A DNA stretch of 59,855 bases, taken from NCBI GenBank assembly GCA_049604415.1, contig JBMYTN010000025.1, forward strand, positions 1-59,855, written 5' to 3'. Under the pieces are notes generated by a model, which saw nothing but the letters and a program-made list of their open reading frames with translations, did not search any database and was not told where the DNA came from. Positions 19,123 through 27,289 of this stretch are shown here, piece after piece (positions within the stretch are counted from its first letter, which is position 1; each line of letters starts with the position of its first letter). Origin of the DNA: JBMYTN01 sp049604415. Lineage in GTDB: Bacteria; Pseudomonadota; Alphaproteobacteria; Rhodospirillales; Rhodospirillaceae. The position numbers and the translations under genes are program-made.

Positions 19123-19601
19123 CCGAACCCGCGCAGGCCACCGGAGCCAAACCGCAAAAACCGGCCCTCGCGGTGACCTTGTTGTCAGGTTGTTATGAGC
19201 GGGTGCATTTCGCCTTGTCCCTGGCGGCGGCGGCGGCGGCCTTGGATCGGCCGGTGGTGCTGTTCTTCACCATGGGGGGCTGCGAAACCCTGCGCGCACC
19301 CAACCTTGCCGGAGATCAGACCGAGGCTGTGCCAGGCTGGCAGGGTCTTTGGACGGAAGACCCCTCTTTGCGCGATGCCCGGAGCACGGATCAGCAGTTC
19401 CAAGATCAAGGGCTGCCCGGCCTGGAGACCTTGCTCAGCGCTCTTTCAGCCCTGGGCGCGCGCTTTTTGCTCTGCGAAGCGGGATTGCGCGCGCGCAAGA
19501 TGACCCAAGACAATTTGAGGCAGGACATCACCTTGGAGGTTACAGGCTTGGTAACCTTCCTGATGGAGACCGATGGCTTTGAACGGGCTCAGATCACTTA
19601 G
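19119..19601 (+). CDS. DsrE/DsrF-like family protein
   Basis: A 160-residue protein with the DsrE-like pattern: LLSGCYERVHFALSLAAAAAALDRPVVLFFTMGGCETL at the N terminus and a C-terminal LCEAGLRARKM helix carrying a Cys at the position often used in sulfur relay. Family members carry or transfer persulfide sulfur, or act as peroxiredoxin-like proteins. It is translationally coupled to the E1-like gene and lies close to a TusA-like gene, supporting a sulfur-trafficking role. Its 3' end overlaps the convergent mucR gene by eight bases. Confidence 0.75.
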   Translation: MTEPAQATGAKPQKPALAVTLLSGCYERVHFALSLAAAAAALDRPVVLFFTMGGCETLRAPNLAGDQTEAVPGWQGLWTEDPSLRDARSTDQQFQDQGLPGLETLLSALSALGARFLLCEAGLRARKMTQDNLRQDITLEVTGLVTFLMETDGFERAQIT

Positions 19602-20019
19602 ACCCCTGCACATTCCGTCCAGTCCGCGTGCCCAGACCGATTTGCTTGGCCAAAGAGCTGCGTTTGCTGGCATAGCTGGGGGCCACCATCGGATAATCGG
19701 CCGGCAAACCCCATTTTTCTCGGTATTCCTCGGGCGTTAGACCATAAGCCGTCTTCAGATGGCGTTTGAGCATTTTGAGTTTTTTGCCATCTTCCAAGCA
19801 AACCAAGTAGTCCGTATGGATTGACTTCTTGATCGGCACAGCAGGTTCCGGTTTTTCCGGTGCCTTCTCTTCAGGAGACGCCAATGCGTTGATTGATTTA
19901 TAAACATCGCCAAGGATGGTGGGAATTTCATCGACCGCTACATTGTTCTTGCCCATATGAGCGGAAACGATGCTAACGGTCAGCTTGACTTTTTCCGACC
20001 GTGACAACTCAGACGACAT
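19594..20019 (-). CDS. MucR/Ros-family transcriptional regulator
   Basis: A zinc-finger-like regulator typical of alphaproteobacteria. The C-terminal domain shows DYLVCLEDGKKLKMLKRHLKTAYGLTPEEYREKWGLPADYPMVAP. The first half of the Cys2His2 finger is degenerate, as in several MucR paralogs: one Cys remains before the His of RHLKTAYG. The N-terminal helical part mediates oligomerisation in MucR/Ros proteins, which silence AT-rich genes. The start at MSSELSRS is set by GGAAGG upstream. It is convergent with the DsrE-like gene. Confidence 0.88.
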   Translation of the reverse strand: MSSELSRSEKVKLTVSIVSAHMGKNNVAVDEIPTILGDVYKSINALASPEEKAPEKPEPAVPIKKSIHTDYLVCLEDGKKLKMLKRHLKTAYGLTPEEYREKWGLPADYPMVAPSYASKRSSLAKQIGLGTRTGRNVQGSK

Positions 20020-20137
20020 GGTTTTGCCTTCCAGTACTGAAACATCTTCAAGCTTGTAGAGGTAAGAGATGGCTAAATCAAGTCTCAAGTAAGTCTCGCT
20101 TAGAGATAACCGTAAGATTTAGGAGACTGGCTAGTCA

Positions 20138-20371
20138 ATGAAACAAATCGACATTACCAACGATGTGTGCCCAATGACGTTCGTTCGCACCAAGCTGGCG
20201 ATAGAATCCCTGGAAAAAGGCGACAGCATAGAGATCCGACTAAAAGGTCGAGAGCCCTTGGAAAACGTCCCGCGTTCAGTTCTAGAAATGGGCTGGACAA
20301 TTTTAAGCTTTGACCCAGAAGTAGGCGAACAGAAGGATGGGATACACCGACTGCTTGTAAAGAAAACCTGA
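20138..20371 (+). CDS. TusA-family sulfur carrier protein
   Basis: A 77-residue SirA/TusA-like protein. The hallmark CPMTFVRTK near the N terminus holds the conserved Cys-Pro that carries persulfide sulfur. The rest follows the family's two-layer fold, with LEKGDSIEIRLKG and NVPRSVLEMGW. It probably works with the E1-like and DsrE-like proteins upstream, although the mucR gene on the other strand separates them. Sulfur may go to tRNA thiolation, molybdopterin or thiamine; the sequence does not say which. Confidence 0.85.
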   Translation: MKQIDITNDVCPMTFVRTKLAIESLEKGDSIEIRLKGREPLENVPRSVLEMGWTILSFDPEVGEQKDGIHRLLVKKT

Positions 20372-20804
20372 CCTTGAGCCCTCAAGGCCAAGTGATCGCT
20401 CGGCTTTAGTAAGAATCGAAGAGGGGCGGGGGTCGCTTTCTCAGCAGAATTTCTTTTCCCTTAATATAAATAAGGCTATTTATGGATCAATTTTAAAATT
20501 GTTGAGCTTCTTCTACCGCGCCGCGCCCGAACGTGGAGACCTTTGAGGAACGCCCGAACCTGGCTTGCTGAAGCCGTGAGTCGCGTTATGGGCTGAACAA
20601 GCGTGACGTGCGCCGGAACGCTCGGAACAAGAACGAGATCGCTTCTTTTGGCTTGTGTTTCCAAATTGAGACTGTGACCTTTTGCCTTTTGACCTCCGCG
20701 TCTGATCATCCTTTTGAATAATCATCCGGTGAATGAAGGTTCCTTTTGCTTAAGCACAGATTTATAATCCCCCACATTAATGCTGTACAAAAAAGCACGG
20801 ATCT
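20372..20804. other. Intergenic region before the histidine kinase
   Basis: About 430 bases with no gene I trust. A minus-strand frame at 20476-20709 has no family resemblance and a poor start. I see no clear hairpin or tRNA. Confidence 0.5.
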
Positions 20805-22862
20805 ATGGGCTTTCGACTACCAACCACCCTGCTGTGGCGCATCCTGCTGGCGTTTTGGCTGATCCACGGCTGTGTTTCGGCGATCTCGGCCTATTCGCTC
20901 TATGAAACCCAGCGCGATGAATATCTTAATGGGGTGGATCAAAAACTGCTTACCGGGGCGATGATGGCCCGGCGCATGGTCGGAACAGACTTTCACGACG
21001 GCCTGTTAACACCTGACTCCCTCTCCGAGGAGCGCTATTTGGCCTTGATTGAGGCCAGTAACCGAGTCGCGGAAGAAAACGGGTTCCAATATGTTTGGAG
21101 CAATCTTTTCCTCGCCGATGGATCGGTGGTCTTCACCACGGCCACATCGCAAAGCAAAGACGTCACCCAAGGGGATCACGCCAGCTTTTTCAGCGTCCAT
21201 TCAGATCCTGACGCTTTTGCGGCGGTCATGAACAGCGGGACCACAGAGTTTTCCACGTTCCAAAATGAATGGGGCCATGGTCGCATGGTTCTGGTGCCCT
21301 ATCAGGACATCCATGGCCGCACCTATGTGTTCGGGGCCAGCATTTCCATCAATGACCTGGCCGCCCGGCTGTTGGAAACCACCATCCTGTCCTGGGTGGT
21401 CTTTTTGGTGTTTTTGGCCATTGGCACGCTGGGCAGCGTGGTCATTGCCAGAGCGATTTCCCGCTCCGCAAAGCGCCTCAACCGGGTTGCGGACCAGATC
21501 ACCAATGGCGATTACGGCTTAGAGGTCCCGAATTGCGGCGGTGGTCAGGAACTGGAAGCCCTTGGTCAGTCCATCACCAAGATGAGCACGGCGATTGCGG
21601 CCAACCACACCCAGTTGACCCGAACCGTTGAGGCCTTGCTGGAGACCCAGAGGGCCCTTGAGGACGCCCGGGCCGAGCTTGAAGATCGGGTTGTCCAGCG
21701 CACCCAAGACCTACGCAAGGTCACAGAAGCGGTGGAACAAAGCCCGATCATGGTCATGATCACCGATTTGGGCGGCACCATCGAATATGTGAATCCAGGG
21801 TTCCTCACCAAAACCGGCTATCAGCAAAGCGAAGTCCTGGGCAAGACACCGCGCATTCTGCAATCCGGCGAAACCCCCGATATCTTCTATGGCGAAATGT
21901 GGTCGACCCTGAAACGCGATGGCATTTGGTCCGGCGAGATCCGCGACCGCCTCAAAAACGGCCAGCTGTTCTGGGCGGCCTTGACCATTTCGCAAGTCAA
22001 CGACAATGACGGCACCCCGACCCATTATGTCGCCATCCATGAGGACATCACCGAGCGCAAGGCCATGGAGGCCGAGACCGAATTCGCCCGACAGCAGGCG
22101 GAGTTGGCCAGCCGAGCCAAATCGGATCTATTGGCCAATATGTCCCATGAGCTGCGCACCCCGCTGAACGCCATTATCGGCTACTCAGAAGCGATCCTGG
22201 GCGGCTATTTCGGTGAAATGGAGAATGCCCGGCATAAGGATTACTTGACCGATATCCATAAATCCGGGGTTCACCTGCTGGCGTTGATCAGCGATGTCCT
22301 CGACGTCTCCGCCATTGAAGCGGGCAAGGTCACCTTGCTTGAAGAGATCGTCGATGTGGGGGCAGAAATCGCTGATTGCCTGCGCATGGTCGAAACGGAT
22401 GCGGACACCCATGGCGTTGTCCTCACCGTCCAGCAGGACCCCGCCTTGCCTGCCCTGCGGGCGGACAGCCGACGCTTAAAGCAAATGCTGCTAAACCTCT
22501 TGTCCAATGCGGTAAAATTCACCCCCGATGGCGGCAAGGTCTCCCTGTCCGCCCAATTCAAAACGGGTGAGGGGATGGTGTTCTCGGTCAGCGATACTGG
22601 CATCGGTATGACCGCTGAAGAGCTGGAAAAAGCTCAGGAAACCTTTGGTCAGGTCGAAACCGGCATGGCACGCAGTTTTGAAGGCACTGGCCTGGGTCTG
22701 CCTTTGACCAAGAGCTTGGTGGAGCTGCATGGCGGATCCCTCCGGATCGACAGCGAAAAGGGCGTGGGCACCACGGTGACCCTCACTTTTCCGGAAACCC
22801 GCTGCGCGGGGGAAGGGCTGCTGTCAGAGCCAGCAAAGATGGACCGTGGCGTTACAAACTGA
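20805..22862 (+). CDS. Membrane PAS-domain sensor histidine kinase
   Basis: A 685-residue sensor. One TM segment lies near residues 8-30 and another near 190-215. Between them is an extracytoplasmic sensor region of about 160 residues. A HAMP-like region (ISRSAKRLNRVADQITNGDYGLEV), a coiled coil and a PAS domain (VEQSPIMVMITDLGGTIEYVNPGF) follow. The HisKA H-box is MSHELRTPLNAIIGYSEAI, near residue 447. The ATPase has LLNLLSNAVKFTPDGGKV, SDTGIGMTAEE and GTGLGLPLTKSLVELHGG. No response regulator is adjacent, so its partner is unknown. The 3' end overlaps the convergent RTX gene by 11 bases. Confidence 0.92.
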   Translation: MGFRLPTTLLWRILLAFWLIHGCVSAISAYSLYETQRDEYLNGVDQKLLTGAMMARRMVGTDFHDGLLTPDSLSEERYLALIEASNRVAEENGFQYVWSNLFLADGSVVFTTATSQSKDVTQGDHASFFSVHSDPDAFAAVMNSGTTEFSTFQNEWGHGRMVLVPYQDIHGRTYVFGASISINDLAARLLETTILSWVVFLVFLAIGTLGSVVIARAISRSAKRLNRVADQITNGDYGLEVPNCGGGQELEALGQSITKMSTAIAANHTQLTRTVEALLETQRALEDARAELEDRVVQRTQDLRKVTEAVEQSPIMVMITDLGGTIEYVNPGFLTKTGYQQSEVLGKTPRILQSGETPDIFYGEMWSTLKRDGIWSGEIRDRLKNGQLFWAALTISQVNDNDGTPTHYVAIHEDITERKAMEAETEFARQQAELASRAKSDLLANMSHELRTPLNAIIGYSEAILGGYFGEMENARHKDYLTDIHKSGVHLLALISDVLDVSAIEAGKVTLLEEIVDVGAEIADCLRMVETDADTHGVVLTVQQDPALPALRADSRRLKQMLLNLLSNAVKFTPDGGKVSLSAQFKTGEGMVFSVSDTGIGMTAEELEKAQETFGQVETGMARSFEGTGLGLPLTKSLVELHGGSLRIDSEKGVGTTVTLTFPETRCAGEGLLSEPAKMDRGVTN

Positions 22863-25800
22863 CCCAATCGTCGTAAAACGCCTCTTCGACGCCATGGGTT
22901 TTCATCCAGCTGTCCAACTGGGACCAGTCCATGTAATTGGCATATTGAATATTGCCGTCCTGATGCATCACGGCGCGCAAATAGGCGGTTCCATCGACGG
23001 TTCTGAAAAAGACGTCCTGATATCCGTTCTGATCCCCATCAATATTCCCAAGCACATAAAGATTTGAATTTTTTAGATCATTGGTGAAGCGGGTTTGACT
23101 GTCGAATTCACCGCCCTGTTCCACCGTACCATCGGCGACAAAGGGATCGATGTAGATCCCGACAACCCGGGTCGCACCGCCCGCGCCATGGTCGGCCATG
23201 TTCAGGTCGCCATTGACCGAGGCCCAGCGGCCCAGGGTGGCATTGATCATCAAATATTGCTGAGACCCATCGCCATCCACATCGGCAATACCGGCCAAGG
23301 ACCAGTCGGCCTCGGCCCCCAGCGCATTGCCGTCAAAATCGCGCAAGCTGCCCGGATCAAAACCATTGTCCTTCAGGGTGGTGTCATCGAGGAAATAGGT
23401 GAAATCACCAAACTGGATCTGATTGCTGGCTGTGGACTGTTCCTGGAAGCTGACGCCATCGAACATGCCCCAGGTTCCGTCCGCCTTTTTGAGCATGGAA
23501 AACTGCCCGGATTCGCGCACCGAGGTGTCCCCGGCGATCTCGAACTGGGTGTTGGTCACATCATAGAATTTCAGGACCTTTTCGACCTTCGATGCATCGA
23601 GGTTCTTGTCCTCCAGGATCTGCTTGGCCTTGTCGACTTGGGACGGCGGCGGAGCGGCGGATCCGCTGTCTCCCCCCGGCGGAATGAACACGGGCGGGGG
23701 TGTGCTGGTTGGTGGTGCTGGCGCGGGCGGAGGCGGGGGCGGGGGCGGGGGCGGCGGGGCAATCGGAGCCGCCGTGGTCGAGGCCGCGACAATGGGCTGT
23801 GGGATCTGGACCACCGGCTCCGGTGGCGGAACGAAGGGCAGCGGGCCGGGCTCTTCAATGGTCACCAGGGGAGCTGGCGGTTGGGTGGGAATAGGCAAGG
23901 CGTCCTGGGCCGTGTCCTCCGTGGCGAGAAACACCTGGGCTTCCGCCTTTTGCTCCACCCCACCAAGGCCTTGCTGAACCGCTGTGACGCTCAGGATCAA
24001 GCCATCTTTGACGATGTTCTGTCCAACATCGGTCAGAGTATAGAGCCCATTATCGGAGACGGATTCAGGGGCAATTGCGCTTTGGACGACCTGCTGGGTT
24101 CTGGGGTCGAGGACCCTGATCTCATAGCGCTCAATCTGGACCGCATTGGGATTGTAGAACAGGGCATTCAGATCAATGGCGACATCGTCCAGAGCCGCCT
24201 TGCCAGTCAGATCCTCAAAAAACATCGATTGCGCCGCTTGGGCGTATTGATTGCCAATCTGGTCCCCTGGACCGAAGATCAACGCTCCTGAAGAAAGGTG
24301 ATCGGGGTGAGTTGAATTGAAAGACCCCGCATCCTCGAGAAGAAACTGCTGGGTCTCATATATCCCTGTCGCCGTGTTCAGCCCATAAAAGGTGAAGCTC
24401 TCCACCTCATGGGTCACCAGGACACTGGTTTGCGGGCCGACTTTTTCGATGATCGAGACGCTGTTGCCGTCTTTCAGGCTGTAAAAGTCGCTGACATGGC
24501 CGTTGATGGTGACGGAGTCAAAACCAGCCCCACCATAAAAAACATCAAACCCTGCCTCTCCCAAAGGGCCAACGGATTTGGTCAGCTGATCATTGCCACT
24601 GCCCCCAAGATAGAGGTCAGAGCCGAAGCCCGCCGCATCGGTGAAGCTGTCATTCCCAGCCCCGCCATGGAGGATATCCGTACCGGCCTCTCCACTCAGG
24701 TCATCCTGACCCGCATCGCCAAACAGCAGGTCATCGCCGCTGCCGCCGGACAGCAGGTCATCTCCGGCCTCGCCTCGCAGAAGATCGTTGTTGGCATGGC
24801 CCAACAGGGTGTCATCACCTTCGCCGCCATAGAGGCGATCAGCGCCATCCCGCCCCCACAGGATATCGGCCCCGGTGCTTCCGGTCAGGCTGTCATCGGC
24901 GGCCCCACCCCGGATGTCTTCGAAGCCACTCAGGGTGTGATTGAAGGCCACATCCCCTGACGTGCCATCACGATTGTAAACACCGGTGGCCGTGCCTGCT
25001 GCGAGATCGACGACAAGATCTTTCGAATCGGTGAAATCGAGGATGTCCTGACCGGCCCCGCCATTCAGAGAATCCGTGCCACCGCCGGAGAAGTAGCTGT
25101 CATTGCCCTCCCCGAGCAAAATCGTGTCATTGCCATCGGACCCGGTCTCTGGGGCTGTGGTACCGCCATAGACCACATCATTGCCAACCCCGGCCTCGAC
25201 ACGGTCATTGCCGGTGCCTGCGGTGATGGTGTCATTGCCGCTGCCGCCGAGCAGGGTGTCATCTCCGGCCCCGCCGAGCAGAGTGTCACTGTCGGTGCCA
25301 CCGTCCAGGTGATCAGCGCCCTCGCCGCCCTCTAAGCGATCGGTTCCAGCTTCCCCAAACAGCCTGTCGGCCCCCTGATTGCCGATCAGCTCATCATTGT
25401 CGGCCCCGCCATAGAGGCTGTCGGCATTGCCGCCGCCACTCAGATAATCATCGCCCCCGCCGCCAAGGAGAGTGACAAAGCCGCTGCTGTTGTGGATGGC
25501 GATATTGTTGTTAAGCGCGTTACCCTCGACGGTCAGCTGTCCGGAGATATAGCCGGTGATCGTTCGATCGGCCTCGCTTGCCGCCAATTGGATCTTGATC
25601 TCTTCACTGCCGACGCTGCCATAGAGCGCCTGGGCTCCGCGAATATCGCCGTCGCCTAAAGCCTGGAACTGGGCGCTGCGCGACGCGGTGGCCTGCATCA
25701 CATTGCCCGAGGCTTCATTGTGCAGCAGACCGATGGCGTGGCCGATTTCATGCACGGCCACATGGGTGAAAAGGCCATCATTCCAATAGCCCCAACCGGG

Positions 25801-26319
25801 CCAGGACGCGGCATGTTGGTTGAAAACAATATTGCCATTATAGGCATATTCATAGGATCCGGCCCCCGGCGGCGCATGGGCGAAGGCATAGGTGGAGGAA
25901 AAACCAAAATCGGCCAAAGAAATGCGGATATCCGGATCGCCGGTGGTGAACAGGCTGGTGCCCGGATCCTCGACCTCTAAGAAGGTAATATTGGACACCG
26001 CCGACCAGGCATCGAAGGCATCGCGCATCAGGCCCGCATAATCGATATAATTGATCGCGGACCAGTCGAGGGTTTGGTCAAACCCGAAGCTGCTGGTGTA
26101 GCTGGGATAAACCTGATCCAGGGCACCGGTCAGGGAGTAGGTGACCACGCCGCCGCTGGTGCCCAGGGCGTCCGAGGCACCCCATTTATTGTCATTGCTA
26201 AACAGGGTGTAGCCGAGATTGTCGGTGCTGAGCGCAGACACGGCAAGACCATGCTCAACATTGACGGTCTCGTTGACCTCAATGGCTTTCGCAGTGTTGC
26301 TCAAGCAAATGTTGCACAT
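22852..26319 (-). CDS. RTX-repeat secreted metalloprotease-like protein
   Basis: A 1155-residue protein with a serralysin-like N-terminal protease region. HEIGHAIGLLH at residues 190-200 is the metzincin zinc site, with a Met-turn NVMQATAS at about 206-213. From about 285 to 600 there are many RTX nonapeptide repeats of the GGxGxDxL type, which bind calcium. A beta-rich region follows, then a long Pro/Ala linker around 840-915 with a run of 11 prolines. The C-terminal region has FG-GAP/VCBS-like calcium loops (DVDGDGSQQYL, NIDGDQNGYQD). There is no Sec signal, as expected for type I secretion, but no exporter genes are adjacent. The start MCNICLSN has two early cysteines. Confidence 0.9.
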   Translation of the reverse strand: MCNICLSNTAKAIEVNETVNVEHGLAVSALSTDNLGYTLFSNDNKWGASDALGTSGGVVTYSLTGALDQVYPSYTSSFGFDQTLDWSAINYIDYAGLMRDAFDAWSAVSNITFLEVEDPGTSLFTTGDPDIRISLADFGFSSTYAFAHAPPGAGSYEYAYNGNIVFNQHAASWPGWGYWNDGLFTHVAVHEIGHAIGLLHNEASGNVMQATASRSAQFQALGDGDIRGAQALYGSVGSEEIKIQLAASEADRTITGYISGQLTVEGNALNNNIAIHNSSGFVTLLGGGGDDYLSGGGNADSLYGGADNDELIGNQGADRLFGEAGTDRLEGGEGADHLDGGTDSDTLLGGAGDDTLLGGSGNDTITAGTGNDRVEAGVGNDVVYGGTTAPETGSDGNDTILLGEGNDSYFSGGGTDSLNGGAGQDILDFTDSKDLVVDLAAGTATGVYNRDGTSGDVAFNHTLSGFEDIRGGAADDSLTGSTGADILWGRDGADRLYGGEGDDTLLGHANNDLLRGEAGDDLLSGGSGDDLLFGDAGQDDLSGEAGTDILHGGAGNDSFTDAAGFGSDLYLGGSGNDQLTKSVGPLGEAGFDVFYGGAGFDSVTINGHVSDFYSLKDGNSVSIIEKVGPQTSVLVTHEVESFTFYGLNTATGIYETQQFLLEDAGSFNSTHPDHLSSGALIFGPGDQIGNQYAQAAQSMFFEDLTGKAALDDVAIDLNALFYNPNAVQIERYEIRVLDPRTQQVVQSAIAPESVSDNGLYTLTDVGQNIVKDGLILSVTAVQQGLGGVEQKAEAQVFLATEDTAQDALPIPTQPPAPLVTIEEPGPLPFVPPPEPVVQIPQPIVAASTTAAPIAPPPPPPPPPPPAPAPPTSTPPPVFIPPGGDSGSAAPPPSQVDKAKQILEDKNLDASKVEKVLKFYDVTNTQFEIAGDTSVRESGQFSMLKKADGTWGMFDGVSFQEQSTASNQIQFGDFTYFLDDTTLKDNGFDPGSLRDFDGNALGAEADWSLAGIADVDGDGSQQYLMINATLGRWASVNGDLNMADHGAGGATRVVGIYIDPFVADGTVEQGGEFDSQTRFTNDLKNSNLYVLGNIDGDQNGYQDVFFRTVDGTAYLRAVMHQDGNIQYANYMDWSQLDSWMKTHGVEEAFYDDWVSL

Positions 26320-26609
26320 GGATCAGGGTTCCATAACAGCTGCGCTGCCACTCGGTTTCAGCGTGATGCTGCGCCCCAACAGCCCCAAACGCGTTTAGCC
26401 CCAGGATTCCAGCACGGCAAAACCCGAGGCGAGAGTCTAAATAAAGGATTAAGATACAGGATTTCGCGTTTGGTTTGAACGCTTCGTTCCCGGCTGTGGT
26501 CACGATCCGGTGACACAGCGCCTGCCTCAAATCGGGCCGGAATTCAAAATGCGTGAAATGGGCTCTGTGGCCGGTATCCGATCCTCCTGGGATCGGTGAG
26601 CCCACTCTA

Positions 26610-26655
26610 GGGCGGGGCCAAGCCGCGTTAAGCGGCGCCCGGCGAGGGCAGAAAA
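26610..26655 (-). repeat. Dispersed repeat copy (inverted relative to those at 59.7-59.9 kb)
   Basis: This stretch matches, in reverse complement, the core of the 55-bp repeat at the right end of the window, including the 20-bp core GCGGCGCCCGGCGAGGGCAG. The match extends leftward through GGCCAAGCCGCG with one mismatch and a small indel. It marks a genome-resident repeat family. Confidence 0.7.
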
Positions 26656-26657
26656 TC

Positions 26658-26721
26658 ATGCCAGCGGCAACATAGGTTGCCCTGGCATCAGCGCCCAAGG
26701 GGCGCCGGACCCCATGGTCCG
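26658..26721. repeat. Three tandem hairpins upstream of mobC
   Basis: Hairpin 1 (26658-26688) pairs ATGCCAG with CTGGCAT and GGCAAC with GTTGCC, a 13-bp stem with one bulged C. Hairpin 2 (26691-26705) pairs GCGCCC with GGGCGC. Hairpin 3 (26706-26721) pairs CGGACC with GGTCCG. Being next to mobC and the relaxase gene, they are candidates for oriT structure, but no nic consensus is recognisable. Confidence 0.45.
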
Positions 26722-26884
26722 CCCCGTCGGAGACGTGAGCGAAGCGAACTGTCGTGAGACATAAAGAGATGGTGCTGCCTCAGGGATTTTCCTTGAACAC
26801 CATTTTTCAAGAGTTAGCAGACTGGGAGCACCAACTAAAGGCGCTAGAGTCGGATATCCCCAAGGAGTGGGAGGAGCCGACACC

Positions 26885-27289
26885 ATGAACTCTCCTCCAA
26901 AACAAGCCTGCGCGAAGCCGAGCGGCGGCAAGCGCCCTGCTCCCTTCTCCATCCGCCTGAGTGCGGAAGAGCGCGCCTACCTGGAGCGCAAGGCCGGGAA
27001 CCGCCCCCTTGGCGGATACATCCGAAAAAAGCTGCTCGGCGATCACGAGACACCCCGCAAGGCCGCCCGCTTGCCCGCCATGGATTACGTCATGCTTGGC
27101 CAAGTGCTGGCCATGCTCGGCACATCAGACCTCGGAAAACATCTTTGCCTGCTGGCCGTGGCCGCCGAACGCGGCGCGCTGATCGTTGATGACGAGGTCG
27201 AAACCGAGCTTAAATCCGCCTGCGCCGATGTGCGGACAATGCGCGGCCTCCTGGTATCTGCCTTGGGGCTCGTCGATGGCTCGCCATGA
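26885..27289 (+). CDS. MobC-like mobilization accessory protein
   Basis: A basic 134-residue protein with the ribbon-helix-helix-like start of MobC proteins: PFSIRLSAEERAYLERKAGNRPLGGYIRKKLLG. MobC-type proteins bind oriT and help the relaxase open the strands. The chosen ATG has GGGAGGAG upstream. The stop overlaps the relaxase start (ATGA), indicating translational coupling. Confidence 0.82.
   Translation: MNSPPKQACAKPSGGKRPAPFSIRLSAEERAYLERKAGNRPLGGYIRKKLLGDHETPRKAARLPAMDYVMLGQVLAMLGTSDLGKHLCLLAVAAERGALIVDDEVETELKSACADVRTMRGLLVSALGLVDGSP

Larger units (their letters stand above)
26320..26884. other. Structured intergenic region at the left border of the mobile element
   Basis: About 565 bases without a convincing gene. 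It holds a copy of a dispersed repeat (26610-26655) followed by three hairpins in series at 26658-26721, then a sequence leading to mobC. The boundary between core chromosome and element is probably here, since core-type genes end at 26319 and mobilization genes begin at 26885. The hairpins could belong to an oriT or an attachment site. Confidence 0.5.

Noticed and set aside
20476..20709. Minus-strand frame before the histidine kinase
   Set aside because: Basic, low-information translation with no ribosome site or family resemblance.
24600..25460. Tandem-looking DNA that could be taken for a repeat array or CRISPR
   Set aside because: The periodicity is the RTX nonapeptide coding repeat inside one open frame. 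There are no conserved direct repeats with unique spacers, and no cas genes are in the window.
26279..26698. Minus-strand frame overlapping the RTX gene start and the left hairpin
   Set aside because: It crosses the dispersed repeat and hairpin region and has no family resemblance.
26320..26884. Search for a second copy of the tRNA-Leu 3' end as the left attachment site
   Set aside because: No match to the tRNA end was found by eye. A serine recombinase need leave only a very short shared core, so its absence does not argue against the element.
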